Assembly: GCF_029871205.1 (NCBI RefSeq)
Contig: NZ_SSOJ01000162.1
Location: forward strand, 16,797-80,796
Length of the DNA stretch: 64,000 nucleotides
DNA from: Pseudomonas sp. BN417
Lineage (GTDB): Bacteria; Pseudomonadota; Gammaproteobacteria; Pseudomonadales; Pseudomonadaceae
Reading direction: 5' to 3'
Positions 55,429 to 64,000 of the stretch are shown here, piece after piece (position 1 is the first letter of the stretch; each line of letters begins with the position of its first letter). A program made the translations under genes and the position numbers. Under the pieces are notes generated by a model. That model saw nothing but the letters and a program-made list of their open reading frames with translations, searched no databases and was not told the origin of the DNA.

Positions 55429-56343
55429 TCAATCCTCGGTGGCCTTCACCGACTTGGGCGACAGGCGCAGGCTGCGCAAGCTGCGCTTCACGCTCTTCAG
55501 GTGGTTGACCAGGGTCGGCCCGCGGGCCATGGCCACGCCCATGGCCAGCACGTCGATCACCACCAGGTGGGCGATGCGCGAGGTCAGCGGGGTGTAGATC
55601 TCGGTGTCTTCCTGCACGTCGATGGCCAGGTTCACCGTGGCGAGGTCAGCCAGCGGGGTCTGGCTCGGGCAGAGGGTAATCAGGGTGGCGCCGGCTTCAC
55701 GCACCAGGTTGGCGGTGATCAGCAGGTCCTTGGAACGACCGGACTGGGAAATACAGATGGCGACGTCCGAGGGCTTCAGGGTCACGGCCGACATCGCCTG
55801 CATGTGCGGGTCGGAATAGGCCGCCGCGGTGAGCAGCAGGCGGAAGAACTTGTGCTGGGCATCGGCTGCCACAGCGCCGGAGGCGCCGAAGCCGTAGAAC
55901 TCCACCCGCTGGGCCTGGGCGCAGGCGCCGATGGCGCGCTGCAGGGCTTCCGGGTCGAGCTTCTCGCGCACTTCCATCAGGGTGTGCAGGGTGGTGTCGA
56001 AGATCTTCAGGCTGAAGTCCGCCACCGAGTCGTCCTCGTGGATGGCGAACTGGCCGAAGCTGGCACCGGCGGCCAGGCTCTGCGCCAGTTTCAGCTTGAG
56101 ATCCTGGAACCCGCCACAGCCGATGGCGCGGCAGAAGCGCACGATGGTCGGCTCGCTGACGCCGACGCCCTGGGCCAGGTCGGCCATGGAACTGTGCATG
56201 ACCGCGGCGGGATCGAGCAGGACGTGGTCGGCGACTTTCAGTTCCGACTTGCGCAGCAGATGGCGCGACTGGGCGATATGTTGCAGCAGATTCACAGGGC
56301 AGGCTCTGTCTGGAAAGGGGGTTTCGCCGGCGTCTTCCGTCAT
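55429..56343 (-). CDS. HexR-like regulator (RpiR family)
   Basis: A repressor of 304 residues if it starts at ATG 56343 (AAGG 8 bases upstream); GTG 56295 (288 residues, N-terminus NLLQHIAQSRHLLRKSEL) is an equally reasonable alternative. N-terminal RpiR helix-turn-helix (MADLAQGVGVSEPTIVRFCRAIGCGGFQDLKLKLAQS) and C-terminal SIS domain (VEFYGFGASGAVAADAQHKFFRL, ICISQSGRSKDLLITANL) that binds a sugar phosphate, in HexR usually KDPG. It is divergent from zwf2, with a perfect palindrome between. By position it is the PA5438 counterpart, a paralogue of true HexR. Confidence 0.93.
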   Translation of the reverse strand: MTEDAGETPFPDRACPVNLLQHIAQSRHLLRKSELKVADHVLLDPAAVMHSSMADLAQGVGVSEPTIVRFCRAIGCGGFQDLKLKLAQSLAAGASFGQFAIHEDDSVADFSLKIFDTTLHTLMEVREKLDPEALQRAIGACAQAQRVEFYGFGASGAVAADAQHKFFRLLLTAAAYSDPHMQAMSAVTLKPSDVAICISQSGRSKDLLITANLVREAGATLITLCPSQTPLADLATVNLAIDVQEDTEIYTPLTSRIAHLVVIDVLAMGVAMARGPTLVNHLKSVKRSLRSLRLSPKSVKATED

Positions 56344-56383
56344 GCACCGAGCCTTGACTCGGTTATGATCGGGGCACCCTGGC

Positions 56384-56409
56384 TGTAGTAACCTTGTAGT
56401 TATACTACA
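56384..56409. promoter_or_regulatory. HexR-type operator with divergent -10 boxes
   Basis: TGTAGTTATACTACA (56395-56409) is a 15-bp palindrome of the HexR type (TGTAATwwwATTACA-like). An extra half-site TGTAGT lies at 56384-56389. The palindrome contains TATACT reading right (zwf2) and TATAAC reading left (regulator), so a bound repressor would close both promoters. Confidence 0.85.
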
Positions 56410-56470
56410 TGAGCCGCTTTTCCGCCCAGTTGAACCACCCAATATCAGACTGCAAGGAAGGAGAGCGCCC

Positions 56471-57913
56471 TTGACCAGCTCCTGCGACATGCTCGTCTTC
56501 GGCGGCACCGGTGATCTCGCGCTGCACAAGCTGCTCCCGGCCCTCTATCACCTCCACCGCGAAGGACGCCTGCATCCGCAGATGCGCATCCTCGCCCTGG
56601 CCCGCAACACCCTCGACCGCGATGGCTACCGCGCGCTGGCCGAGCGCCGCTGCCGGGCACAAGTGGCCCGTGCCGACTTCACCCTCGAGGCCTGGCGCGG
56701 CTTCTCAGACCGCCTCGACTTCTTCGCCATGGACGTCTCCCAGAGCGCCGACTTCGGCCGCCTGGCGCGCCACCTGGGGCCCGATCCGGGCTGCGGACGG
56801 GTGCACTACCTGGCCACCGCGCCGGACCTGTTCGAGGACATCGCCGCCAACCTGGCCATTGCCGGGCTGGCCGGCCCGCAGTCGCGCATCGTGGTGGAGA
56901 AGCCCATCGGTCATTCGCTGGAGTCGGCCCAGGCGATCAACGCCGCGATCGGCAAGGTGTTCGACGAATCCCAGGTGTTCCGCATCGACCACTACCTGGG
57001 CAAGGAAACCGTGCAGAACCTCATGGCCCTGCGTTTCGCCAACGGCCTGTTCGAGCCGATCTGGCGCGCCGGGCACGTCGACCATGTACAGATCAGCGTC
57101 TGCGAGACCCTGGGCGTGGAAAACCGTGGCGCCTACTACGACCGCTCCGGCGCCATGCGCGACATGGTGCAGAACCACCTGCTGCAACTGCTCTGCCTGG
57201 TGGCGATGGAAGCGCCGGTACGCTTCGACGCCGAAGCGGTGCGCAACGAGAAGGTGAAGATCCTCGAGGCACTGAAACCCATCTCCGGGCAGGACGTGCG
57301 CGACAAGACGGTGCGCGGCCAGTACAGCGCCGGCAAGATCGGTGGCCACGACGTGACGGCCTACTACTTCGAAAAGAACGTCGACAACGACAGCGACACC
57401 GAAACCTTCGTCGCCGTGCAGGCGGAGATCGACAACTGGCGCTGGGCCGGCGTGCCCTTCTACCTGCGCACCGGCAAGCGCCTGGCGCGCAAGTACTCGG
57501 AGATCGTCATCCAGTTCAAGCCGGTGCCCCACCGCTTGTTCGCCGACGGCGAAGCCAACCGCCTGCTGATCCGCCTGCAGCCCGAGGAGCGCATCAGCCT
57601 GCAGCTGATGGCCAAGTCCCCGGGCAAGGGCATGCGCCTGGAGCCGGTGGAGCTGGATCTCAACCTGGCCCAGGCCTTCAGTCACCAGCGTCGCTGGGAC
57701 GCCTACGAGCGTCTGCTGCTGGATGTGATCGAAGGTGACTCGACGCTGTTCATGCGCCGCGACGAGGTGGAAGCGGCCTGGCGCTGGGTCGACCCGATCC
57801 TCGCCGGCTGGCACGAGCACTACCTGAGCCCACGCCCCTACCCCGCCGGCTCCACCGGGCCGGAGCAGGCTCACAGCCTGCTGGAGCTGCACGGTCGGGC
57901 CTGGCACGACTGA
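56471..57913 (+). CDS. zwf: Glucose-6-phosphate 1-dehydrogenase, second type
   Basis: An enzyme of 480 residues that oxidises glucose 6-phosphate to 6-phosphogluconolactone with NAD(P)+, entering the Entner-Doudoroff and pentose phosphate routes. Nucleotide motif GGTGDL (11-16), EKPIG (143-147) and the catalytic RIDHYLGKE (171-179, catalytic His pair region). The start is the rare TTG at 56471, supported by AAGGAAGGAGAG; the next ATG (56489) would cut the first beta-strand. Pseudomonads have further zwf paralogues elsewhere. It is regulated by the divergent HexR-like protein. Confidence 0.95.
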   Translation: MTSSCDMLVFGGTGDLALHKLLPALYHLHREGRLHPQMRILALARNTLDRDGYRALAERRCRAQVARADFTLEAWRGFSDRLDFFAMDVSQSADFGRLARHLGPDPGCGRVHYLATAPDLFEDIAANLAIAGLAGPQSRIVVEKPIGHSLESAQAINAAIGKVFDESQVFRIDHYLGKETVQNLMALRFANGLFEPIWRAGHVDHVQISVCETLGVENRGAYYDRSGAMRDMVQNHLLQLLCLVAMEAPVRFDAEAVRNEKVKILEALKPISGQDVRDKTVRGQYSAGKIGGHDVTAYYFEKNVDNDSDTETFVAVQAEIDNWRWAGVPFYLRTGKRLARKYSEIVIQFKPVPHRLFADGEANRLLIRLQPEERISLQLMAKSPGKGMRLEPVELDLNLAQAFSHQRRWDAYERLLLDVIEGDSTLFMRRDEVEAAWRWVDPILAGWHEHYLSPRPYPAGSTGPEQAHSLLELHGRAWHD

Positions 57914-57924
57914 GGGCCTTCCTC

Positions 57925-57983
57925 GTAGGAGCGAGCTTGCTCGCGAAAGCGAAGTCCCTATTCGCGAGCAAGCTCGCTCCTAC
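57925..57983. repeat. GTAGGAGCGAGC REP element
   Basis: GTAGGAGCGAGCTTGCTCGCGAA and TTCGCGAGCAAGCTCGCTCCTAC are near-perfect arms just after the zwf stop. It is the cleanest copy of this family here and may form the 3' end of the zwf mRNA. Confidence 0.92.
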
Positions 57984-58060
57984 AATGTTGCTCCAGCTCA
58001 ATATTCAGCCAAAGCGCTATCCCTAGAATCCGCGGCCGTCGCCCATCGCCGAGCCGCGCC

Positions 58061-59386
58061 ATGCACAGCCCCGAACTGCTCTCCCCCGCCGGTACCCTCA
58101 AGGCCATGCGCTATGCCTTCGCCTATGGCGCCGACGCCGTCTACGCCGGCCAGCCACGCTACAGCCTGCGGGTGCGTAACAACGAATTCGACCACGGCAA
58201 CCTGGCCCAGGGCATCGCCGAGGCCCATGCCCGGGGCAAGCGCTTCTACGTGGTGGTGAACCTCGCCCCGCACAACGCCAAGCTGCGCACCTTCCTCAAG
58301 GACCTGGAACCGGTGGTGGCCATGGGGCCGGACGCGCTGATCATGTCCGACCCCGGCCTGATCATGCTGGTGCGCGAACATTTCCCGCAGATGCCCATCC
58401 ACCTCTCCGTACAGGCCAACGCGGTGAACTGGGCCAGCGTGAAGTTCTGGCAGCAGCAGGGGCTCAGCCGGGTGATCCTGTCCCGCGAGCTGTCCCTGGA
58501 CGAGATCGGCGAAATCCGCCAGCAGGTGCCGGGCATGGAGCTGGAAGTCTTCGTCCACGGCGCACTGTGCATGGCCTATTCCGGTCGCTGCCTGCTCTCC
58601 GGCTACCTCAACCACCGCGACCCCAACCAGGGCACCTGCACCAATGCCTGCCGCTGGCAGTACGGCGCCCGCCCGGCGCAGGAAGACGAACTGGGCCAGT
58701 TGGTGCCCACCCTGGGCTGCGGCGCGCCCAGCGAACGGCTGTTCCTGCTGGAGGAGGCCAATCGCCCCGGCGAGCTGATGTCCGCCTGGGAGGACGAGCA
58801 CGGCACCTACATCATGAACTCCAAGGACCTGCGCGCCGTGCACCATGTCGAGCGGCTGCTGCGCATGGGCGTGCACTCGCTGAAGATCGAGGGCCGCACC
58901 AAGTCGCACTTCTATGTAGCGCGCACCGCCCAGGCCTATCGCAAGGCCATCGACGACGCCCAGGCCGGGCGCCCCTTCGACCGCTCGCTGATGGACGACC
59001 TGGAGTCGCTGGCCAACCGTGGCTACACCGAGGGCTTCCTGCGCCGCCACGTGCATGACGAGTACCAGAACTACGACCACGGCTACTCCCTCGCCGAGCG
59101 CCAGCAGTTCGTCGGCGAGCTGACCGGGGTGGTCCGCCAGGGCCTCGCGGAAGTGCGGGTGAAGAACCACTTCGCGGTGGGCGACCGCCTGCAGCTGATG
59201 ACGCCGAAGGGCAACCAGGACTTCCGCCTGGAGGCGCTGGAGAACCGCTTCGGCGAGCGCAAGGTAATCGCCCCGGGGGACGGCCATGTGCTCTACCTGC
59301 CGCTGCCGTCGGGCCAGGACCTGGAAAACGCCCTGCTGCTGCGCTGGTTCAGCACGGGCAACAGCCGCACTGCCGCAAGTGCATGA
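58061..59386 (+). CDS. trhP: U32-family tRNA hydroxylation protein (YegQ/TrhP type)
   Basis: A protein of 441 residues, family U32. It starts MHSPELLSPAGTLKAMRYAFAYGADAVYAG. Four cysteines (170, 177, 193, 197) in VHGALCMAYSGRCLLSGYLNHRDPNQGTCTNACRW are those thought to hold an Fe-S cluster. The length fits YegQ (TrhP), which takes part in prephenate-dependent hydroxylation of uridine 34 in tRNA; longer RlhA-type members are excluded by size. The 'peptidase' name is historical. It is separated from zwf by a REP element. Confidence 0.88.
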   Translation: MHSPELLSPAGTLKAMRYAFAYGADAVYAGQPRYSLRVRNNEFDHGNLAQGIAEAHARGKRFYVVVNLAPHNAKLRTFLKDLEPVVAMGPDALIMSDPGLIMLVREHFPQMPIHLSVQANAVNWASVKFWQQQGLSRVILSRELSLDEIGEIRQQVPGMELEVFVHGALCMAYSGRCLLSGYLNHRDPNQGTCTNACRWQYGARPAQEDELGQLVPTLGCGAPSERLFLLEEANRPGELMSAWEDEHGTYIMNSKDLRAVHHVERLLRMGVHSLKIEGRTKSHFYVARTAQAYRKAIDDAQAGRPFDRSLMDDLESLANRGYTEGFLRRHVHDEYQNYDHGYSLAERQQFVGELTGVVRQGLAEVRVKNHFAVGDRLQLMTPKGNQDFRLEALENRFGERKVIAPGDGHVLYLPLPSGQDLENALLLRWFSTGNSRTAASA

Positions 59387-59405
59387 CCCTGCACGGCCCC
59401 ACCCC

Positions 59406-59469
59406 GTAGGGTGCGCCATGCGCACCAGCCTTTTCGCACCCGGGTCCCGGTGCGCACAGCGCACCCTAC
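59406..59469. repeat. GTAGGGTGCGC inverted repeat
   Basis: GTAGGGTGCGC (59406-59416) and GCGCACCCTAC (59459-59469), with an inner GGTGCGCA/TGCGCACC-like pair, lie between two convergent genes. Confidence 0.85.
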
Positions 59470-59491
59470 CCAGGCGGAGCCCCGACGCGTT

Positions 59492-62377
59492 TCAACGCCA
59501 CAGCGCCGTGGCCTGCTCCTTGAGCAGCCGGGCGAACTGCGGCGCCTCCACCGGCGGGCTGATCAGGTAGCCCTGGATCTCGTCGCAACGCTGGCTGCGC
59601 AGGAAGCTCAGCTGCTCCTGGTTCTCCACGCCCTCGGCCACCACCTTCAGCTCCAGGCTGTGGGCCATGACAATGATGGCGCGAGTGATCGCGGCATCCT
59701 CGCTGCCGGCGGAGAGGTCACGGATGAAGGTCTGGTCGATCTTCACGTAATCCACCGGGAAGCGCTTGAGGTAGCTCAGGGACGAATAGCCGGTGCCGAA
59801 GTCGTCGATGGCCAGCTTCACCCCCAACTGGCGCAGCTGGTGGAAGGTGGCGATGACGTTCTCGACGTTTTCCAGCAGGTGGCTTTCGGTCAGTTCCAGT
59901 TCCAGCAGGCGTGCCGCCAGCCCGGTCTCCTCCAGCACCTGGCGCACCAGGCTGACCAGGTTGCCCTGGCGCAGCTGGTGCATCGACAGGTTCACCGAGA
60001 CGCGGATGTCCGCCAGGCCCTGGCGCTGCCATTCGCGGGCCTGCTGGCAGGCCTGGCGCAGCACGAACTCGCCGATGGGGGCGATCAGCCCGGTCTCCTC
60101 GGCCAGGCCGATGAAGTCCCCAGGCGGCACCAGTCCCTGCTGCGGATGGCGCCAGCGCACCAGCGCCTCGGCGGCGTTCAGGCCGTTGTCGGCCAGGCCC
60201 AGCTTGGGCTGGTAGAAGACTTCCAGCTGGCCTTCCTCGATCGCCTTGCGCAGCTGGTTCTCCAGCTGCAGGCGTTCCAGGGTGCAGGCCTGGAGGTTGT
60301 CGGTGAAGAACTGGAAGGTGTTGCCGCCCAGGTGCTTGGCATGCTGCATGGCCATGTTGGCCTGGCTGATCAGGGCGGTGATGTCGCGGGCGTTGTCCGG
60401 CAGCAGGCTGATGCCGAGCGAGCCGCTGATCACCAGTTCGTGGCCGCCCACGGTCATGGGCGTGCGCAACTTGCCGAGCAGGCGGCTGGCCTGGCGCGCC
60501 AGGCTGGAAAGGCTGCCGTAGGTATCGAGGATCACGGCGAACTCGTCGCCGGCCAGGCGCGCGATGGTGTCTGCTTCCGGCACCGCCTGGGTCAGTCGGC
60601 GGCTGACCTGGCGCAGCAGCTGGTCGGCCACTTCATGGCCGAGGCTGTCATTGAGCACCTTGAAGCGGTCCAGGTCGATGTGCAGCAGCGCCAGGCTGCG
60701 GCCGCTCTGCCGCGCACGCTGGCTGGCCTCGTGCAGGCGGTCCTTGAACAGGGTGCGGTTGGCCAGGCCCGTGAGCTCGTCGTAGCTGGAGAGGTAGCGC
60801 AGGCGCTCCTCGGCCTCGCGGCGGGCCGTGAGGTCGGCGAAGAAACCGACTATGTGGCTGACCTGGCCCCGCGAATCGCGCACTACATTGAGCTGCAGCC
60901 ACTGCGGGTAGAGCTCGCCGCTCTTGCGCGTGTCCATCAGCTCGCCCTGCCAGCTGCCGCACTGTTCGAGTTCTTCGCGGATCAGATGGTAGCGCCGACG
61001 GGCCTCGCGATGGCCGAGCAGGGTGGCGACGCTGCGCCCCATGACTTCGTCCAGGCGGTAGCCGGTGACCTGGCTGAAGGCCGCGTTGATCTGGATCACC
61101 CGGTACTCCGGGTCGAGGATGACGATGCCTTCGCTGGCCGCCTCGAACACCGTGGCCGCCAGCCGCTGCTCCTCGTCCCGGGCCTTGCGCGCGGTAATGT
61201 CGCGACGGGTGCCGAGCATGCGCAGCACCTTGCCCTGCTCGTCGCGCTCCACCACCCGGCCGCGGTCTTCCACCCAAACCCAGTGGCCGTCGTTGTGGCG
61301 CACCCGGTAGTCGATGGAATAGCCGTCGGTGCGGCCCTTCAGGTGTTCCACCAGGGCACGGCGCAGCAGTGGCAGGTCGTCCGGGTGCAGGCGCGGCTTG
61401 AGGTCGCTGAGCACGCGGGTGACGTCCTCGGCCTCGATGCCGAAGATTGCCTTGAGCTGGGAGTGATGCACCTCGTCGGTTTCCAGGTTCCAGTCCCACA
61501 GCCCCAGCTCGCTGGCCTCCAGAGCCAGTGCCAGGCGCGCCTCGCTCTTGGAGAGGGCGTGGCTGGCGTCGGCCAGCTCCAGGGTGCGCTGGGCCACACG
61601 CATCTCCAGCTCACCGTGGGCGCGGCGCAGTTCGCGCTCGGCGCGGCGGCGCGGTTCGACCTCGCGGGCCAGCTCTTCATTGAGCCCCTCGGCGCGGGCC
61701 TTGGCCGTTTCCAGGTGGCTGATCAGCGCCTGGTTCTGGAAGCGCTGCAACAGGCTGCACTGCACCAGCCGGTTGACCTGCCAGGCCACCACCATGAGCG
61801 AGACCAGCAGAATCAGGCCGAGCACGCCCCAGCCCTGCAACAGGGTCGTGTCGCTGAGCAGCAGGTAGGTGATGGAGGGCAGCAGACAGGGCAAGGCAAA
61901 GGTGAGGAAGGCTGAAAGGCTGACCGCGTAGGCGACACTGGCAGAGAGGATGGCGGCGGCGATCAGGCCGTAGACCAGCGCCTGCTGGAGGAAGGCATCC
62001 GGCGGCACCAGGGCCACGGCGGCGAAGGCCAGGGTCAGGCCGGATGCCCCGGCGCCGAAGAGGAAGGCCCGGCGCCAGCGCGGGCAGGCCTGTTGCGATG
62101 GCTCGGCGTGCTTGAAGGCAGCCACCTGGGTCAGGCGCAAGACCGCCAGCAGCACCAGCCAGGCGAGCCAGCCGCCGAGCTGCAGGCTGTTGCCCGGCCC
62201 CCAGAGCAGGTAGGCGCAGGCCAGGCCGTTGAGCAACATGAACAGGGTAGGAACCTGCGAACCCTGGTAGAGCAGGCGGGTGCGTTCGGCGGCGATGTCG
62301 GTGGCGAACAGGCCGCGGATCTCGCGGCTGTCGGCAAGCGAGAGGGTCCGGCCGGCGGGCGTGGAATTGGCGGTCAT
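59492..62377 (-). CDS. Membrane PAS-GGDEF-EAL cyclic di-GMP protein
   Basis: A protein of 961 residues. Five or six membrane helices (about 45-205), a coiled-coil linker (about 215-285), two PAS domains (about 285-410 and 410-535), GGDEF (about 540-700) and EAL (about 720-955). The cyclase motif is AGDEF rather than GGDEF, a variant often still active. The EAL part keeps [26 protein letters not shown] and AEGVEN, so phosphodiesterase activity is likely. It may make, break, or do both to cyclic di-GMP at the membrane in response to a signal read by PAS. It corresponds to PA5442 by position. Confidence 0.93.
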   Translation of the reverse strand: MTANSTPAGRTLSLADSREIRGLFATDIAAERTRLLYQGSQVPTLFMLLNGLACAYLLWGPGNSLQLGGWLAWLVLLAVLRLTQVAAFKHAEPSQQACPRWRRAFLFGAGASGLTLAFAAVALVPPDAFLQQALVYGLIAAAILSASVAYAVSLSAFLTFALPCLLPSITYLLLSDTTLLQGWGVLGLILLVSLMVVAWQVNRLVQCSLLQRFQNQALISHLETAKARAEGLNEELAREVEPRRRAERELRRAHGELEMRVAQRTLELADASHALSKSEARLALALEASELGLWDWNLETDEVHHSQLKAIFGIEAEDVTRVLSDLKPRLHPDDLPLLRRALVEHLKGRTDGYSIDYRVRHNDGHWVWVEDRGRVVERDEQGKVLRMLGTRRDITARKARDEEQRLAATVFEAASEGIVILDPEYRVIQINAAFSQVTGYRLDEVMGRSVATLLGHREARRRYHLIREELEQCGSWQGELMDTRKSGELYPQWLQLNVVRDSRGQVSHIVGFFADLTARREAEERLRYLSSYDELTGLANRTLFKDRLHEASQRARQSGRSLALLHIDLDRFKVLNDSLGHEVADQLLRQVSRRLTQAVPEADTIARLAGDEFAVILDTYGSLSSLARQASRLLGKLRTPMTVGGHELVISGSLGISLLPDNARDITALISQANMAMQHAKHLGGNTFQFFTDNLQACTLERLQLENQLRKAIEEGQLEVFYQPKLGLADNGLNAAEALVRWRHPQQGLVPPGDFIGLAEETGLIAPIGEFVLRQACQQAREWQRQGLADIRVSVNLSMHQLRQGNLVSLVRQVLEETGLAARLLELELTESHLLENVENVIATFHQLRQLGVKLAIDDFGTGYSSLSYLKRFPVDYVKIDQTFIRDLSAGSEDAAITRAIIVMAHSLELKVVAEGVENQEQLSFLRSQRCDEIQGYLISPPVEAPQFARLLKEQATALWR

Positions 62378-62542
62378 AGGCGCTTTTTTGTATTGGTCTG
62401 CCTAAGCGAGCCCGGAGCTTACCCGAGCGGAAGTGGCTGTCCATAGCTTTATGTGTGAGGTTCCGGACGAGCGCGCCCCTACTTTCGGAGGGTCTCTGGC
62501 GCGGGGATGGGCAACCGTCCGGCCGACCAACCGGTCATCGGT

Positions 62543-62571
62543 TTGCCCTCCCCAACCCGCGCCCCTAGAAT
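62543..62571 (+). promoter_or_regulatory. uvrD promoter placing the start at the ATG
   Basis: TTGCCC (62543-62548), 17 bases, TAGAAT (62566-62571). The expected transcription start, about 7 bases later, falls on the A of the ATG at 62578. No Shine-Dalgarno sequence is present. No LexA box (CTGTATA-N4-TACAG) is seen. Confidence 0.6.
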
Positions 62572-62577
62572 GCCGCG

Positions 62578-64000
62578 ATGCGCGACGATCTCTCCCTCCT
62601 ACTGAACTTCCTCAACGACGCTCAACGCCAGGCCGTAGCGGCCCCGCTGGGGCGTCAACTGGTGCTTGCCGGCGCCGGTTCCGGCAAAACCCGCGTGCTG
62701 GTGCACCGCATCGCCTGGCTGATCCAGGTGGAGCAGGCCTCGCCCCACTCGATCCTGTCGGTGACCTTCACCAACAAGGCCGCCGCCGAGATGCGCCAGC
62801 GCATCGAGCAGCTGCTGGGCATCAACCCTGCGGGCATGTGGGTCGGCACCTTCCACGGCCTGGCGCACCGCCTGCTGCGGGCCCATTGGCAGGAAGCCGG
62901 CCTGGCCGAGAACTTCCAGATCCTCGACGGCGACGACCAGCAGCGCCTGGTCAAGCGGGTGATCCGCGAACTCGGCCTCGACGAGCAGCGCTGGCCGGCG
63001 CGCCAGGCCCAGTGGTTCATCAACGGGCAGAAGGACGAGGGCATCCGTCCGCAACACATCCAGGCCGGCGGCGACCTGTTCCTCGGCACCATGCTGAAGA
63101 TCTACGAAGCCTACGAAGCCGCCTGCGCGCGCACCGGGGTGATCGATTTCTCCGAGCTGCTGCTGCGCGCCCTCGACCTCTGGCGCGATCGCCCGAGCCT
63201 GCTGGAGCATTACCAGCGGCGCTTCCGCCATGTACTGGTGGACGAGTTCCAGGACACCAACGCCGTGCAGTACGCCTGGCTGCGCCTGCTCGCCAAGGGC
63301 GGCCAGAGCCTGATGGTGGTGGGCGACGACGACCAGTCCATCTATGGCTGGCGCGGCGCGCGGATCGAGAATATCCAGCAGTTCTCCAGCGATTTCCCCG
63401 ACACCGAGGTGATCCGCCTGGAGCAGAACTACCGCTCCACCGCGGGAATTCTCAAGGCCGCCAACGCCCTGATCGCCAATAACCAGGGCCGCCTCGGCAA
63501 GGAGCTCTGGACCGAAGGCGAAGACGGCGAGCCGATCGGCCTCTACGCCGCCTTCAACGAGCACGACGAAGCCCGCTACGTGGTGGAAAGCATCGAGAGC
63601 GCCCTGAAGGACGGCATGGCACGCAGCGAGGTCGCCATCCTCTACCGCTCCAACGCCCAGTCGCGGGTGCTGGAAGAGGCCCTGCTGCGGGAGAAGATTC
63701 CCTACCGCATCTACGGCGGCCAGCGCTTCTTCGAGCGCGCCGAGATCAAGAACGCCATGGCCTATCTGCGCCTGCTCGACGGCCGCGGCAATGACGCGGC
63801 GCTGGAGCGGGTGATCAACGTGCCGCCGCGCGGCATCGGCGAGAAGACGGTGGAGAACATCCGCGAGTTCGCCCGCGTCAACGAAGTCGCCATGTGGGAA
63901 GCGATGCGCCTGATGATCGCCAACAAGGCCCTGGCCGGCCGCGCCTCCAGCGCCCTGGCGGCCTTCATGGAGCTGATCGAGAACCTCGCCGCCAAAGTGC
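62578..64000 (+). CDS. uvrD: DNA helicase II UvrD, 3' end outside the window
   Basis: The first 474 codons of the 3'-5' DNA helicase of nucleotide-excision and mismatch repair, which normally has about 720-730 residues. Superfamily 1 motifs in order: LNDAQRQAV (Q motif), AGAGSGKTRVL (Walker A), TFTNKAAAEMRQR (Ia), VGTFHGLAHRLL (Ic), VDEFQDTN (II), VVGDDDQSIYGWRGA (III), LEQNYRST (IV). ATG 62578 (MRDDLSLLLNFLNDAQ) is the only fitting start. Motifs V and VI lie beyond the window. Confidence 0.97.
   Translation, partial: MRDDLSLLLNFLNDAQRQAVAAPLGRQLVLAGAGSGKTRVLVHRIAWLIQVEQASPHSILSVTFTNKAAAEMRQRIEQLLGINPAGMWVGTFHGLAHRLLRAHWQEAGLAENFQILDGDDQQRLVKRVIRELGLDEQRWPARQAQWFINGQKDEGIRPQHIQAGGDLFLGTMLKIYEAYEAACARTGVIDFSELLLRALDLWRDRPSLLEHYQRRFRHVLVDEFQDTNAVQYAWLRLLAKGGQSLMVVGDDDQSIYGWRGARIENIQQFSSDFPDTEVIRLEQNYRSTAGILKAANALIANNQGRLGKELWTEGEDGEPIGLYAAFNEHDEARYVVESIESALKDGMARSEVAILYRSNAQSRVLEEALLREKIPYRIYGGQRFFERAEIKNAMAYLRLLDGRGNDAALERVINVPPRGIGEKTVENIREFARVNEVAMWEAMRLMIANKALAGRASSALAAFMELIENLAAKV

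Noticed and set aside
55501-56388. Open frame on the + strand opposite the HexR-like gene
   Set aside because: It is the antisense shadow of an RpiR/SIS protein with clear motifs.
59411-61915. An 834-codon open frame on the + strand opposite the GGDEF/EAL gene
   Set aside because: It is an antisense artefact of third-position GC bias; the minus-strand gene has intact PAS, GGDEF and EAL motifs.

Overview
The window is high-GC chromosomal DNA of a Pseudomonas. The evidence is gene content and order: rubA1-rubA2-rubB, ubiC-ubiA, phoB-phoR, pstS-pstC-pstA-pstB-phoU, purE-purK, adhA, aspA, the split pyruvate carboxylase pycA-oadA with its LysR regulator, a HexR-like regulator divergent from a second zwf, trhP, a GGDEF/EAL protein and uvrD. 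From memory, the same backbone follows PA5347-PA5443 of P. aeruginosa PAO1, which lies not far from oriC. Dispersed REP-like inverted repeats (GTAGGAGCGAGC, GTAGGTTGGGC, GTGGGGGCGAATTC and GTAGGGTG types) are also typical of Pseudomonas. No tRNA, rRNA, CRISPR array, prophage or intact insertion sequence was seen.

Layout. 1-296 is a mosaic repeat with no gene. 297-4637 holds an SCP2-like protein, HU, two rubredoxins with their reductase, and the first two ubiquinone genes ubiC and ubiA. 4748-18161 is the phosphate block: phoB-phoR, a CNNM/HlyC-type membrane protein, an M23 peptidase, a PilZ-like response regulator and pstSCAB-phoU. Good Pho boxes precede phoB, pstS and pstC, so PhoB is probably autoregulated and pstC has its own promoter. 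18323-21668 carries a sorbosone-dehydrogenase-like lipoprotein, an MHS-type transporter and a YciA-type thioesterase. 21819-26060 is a tightly coupled MacB-like efflux operon with two different permeases. 26418-33901 is housekeeping (mutarotase, a DUF3299-type protein, a YeaQ/YmgE-type protein, purEK, adhA, LysR, aspA).

34026-43248 is the most interesting accessory region. An amino-acid ABC importer, an acetylpolyamine-amidohydrolase/HDAC-family deacetylase, a LysR regulator, a class III aminotransferase, both subunits of a 3-oxoacid CoA-transferase and a thiolase form one island. A 34-bp sequence repeated upstream of both halves ties them into one regulon. The gene set fits the acetylated beta-lysine route: transaminate N6-acetyl-beta-lysine, activate the 3-oxo acid with CoA, thiolyse to acetyl-CoA and 4-acetamidobutyryl-CoA, then deacetylate to GABA. 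The substrate is inferred, not shown.

43432-50428 holds a MocR regulator divergent from a PaiB-like protein and two GNAT acetyltransferases, then an XRE-type regulator divergent from an AgcS alanine/glycine symporter, and an asparaginase. 50648-64000 is central metabolism and signalling: pycA-oadA with a LysR regulator, a HexR-like regulator with zwf2 sharing one palindromic operator, trhP, a GGDEF/EAL protein and the 5' two-thirds of uvrD, which runs off the right edge.
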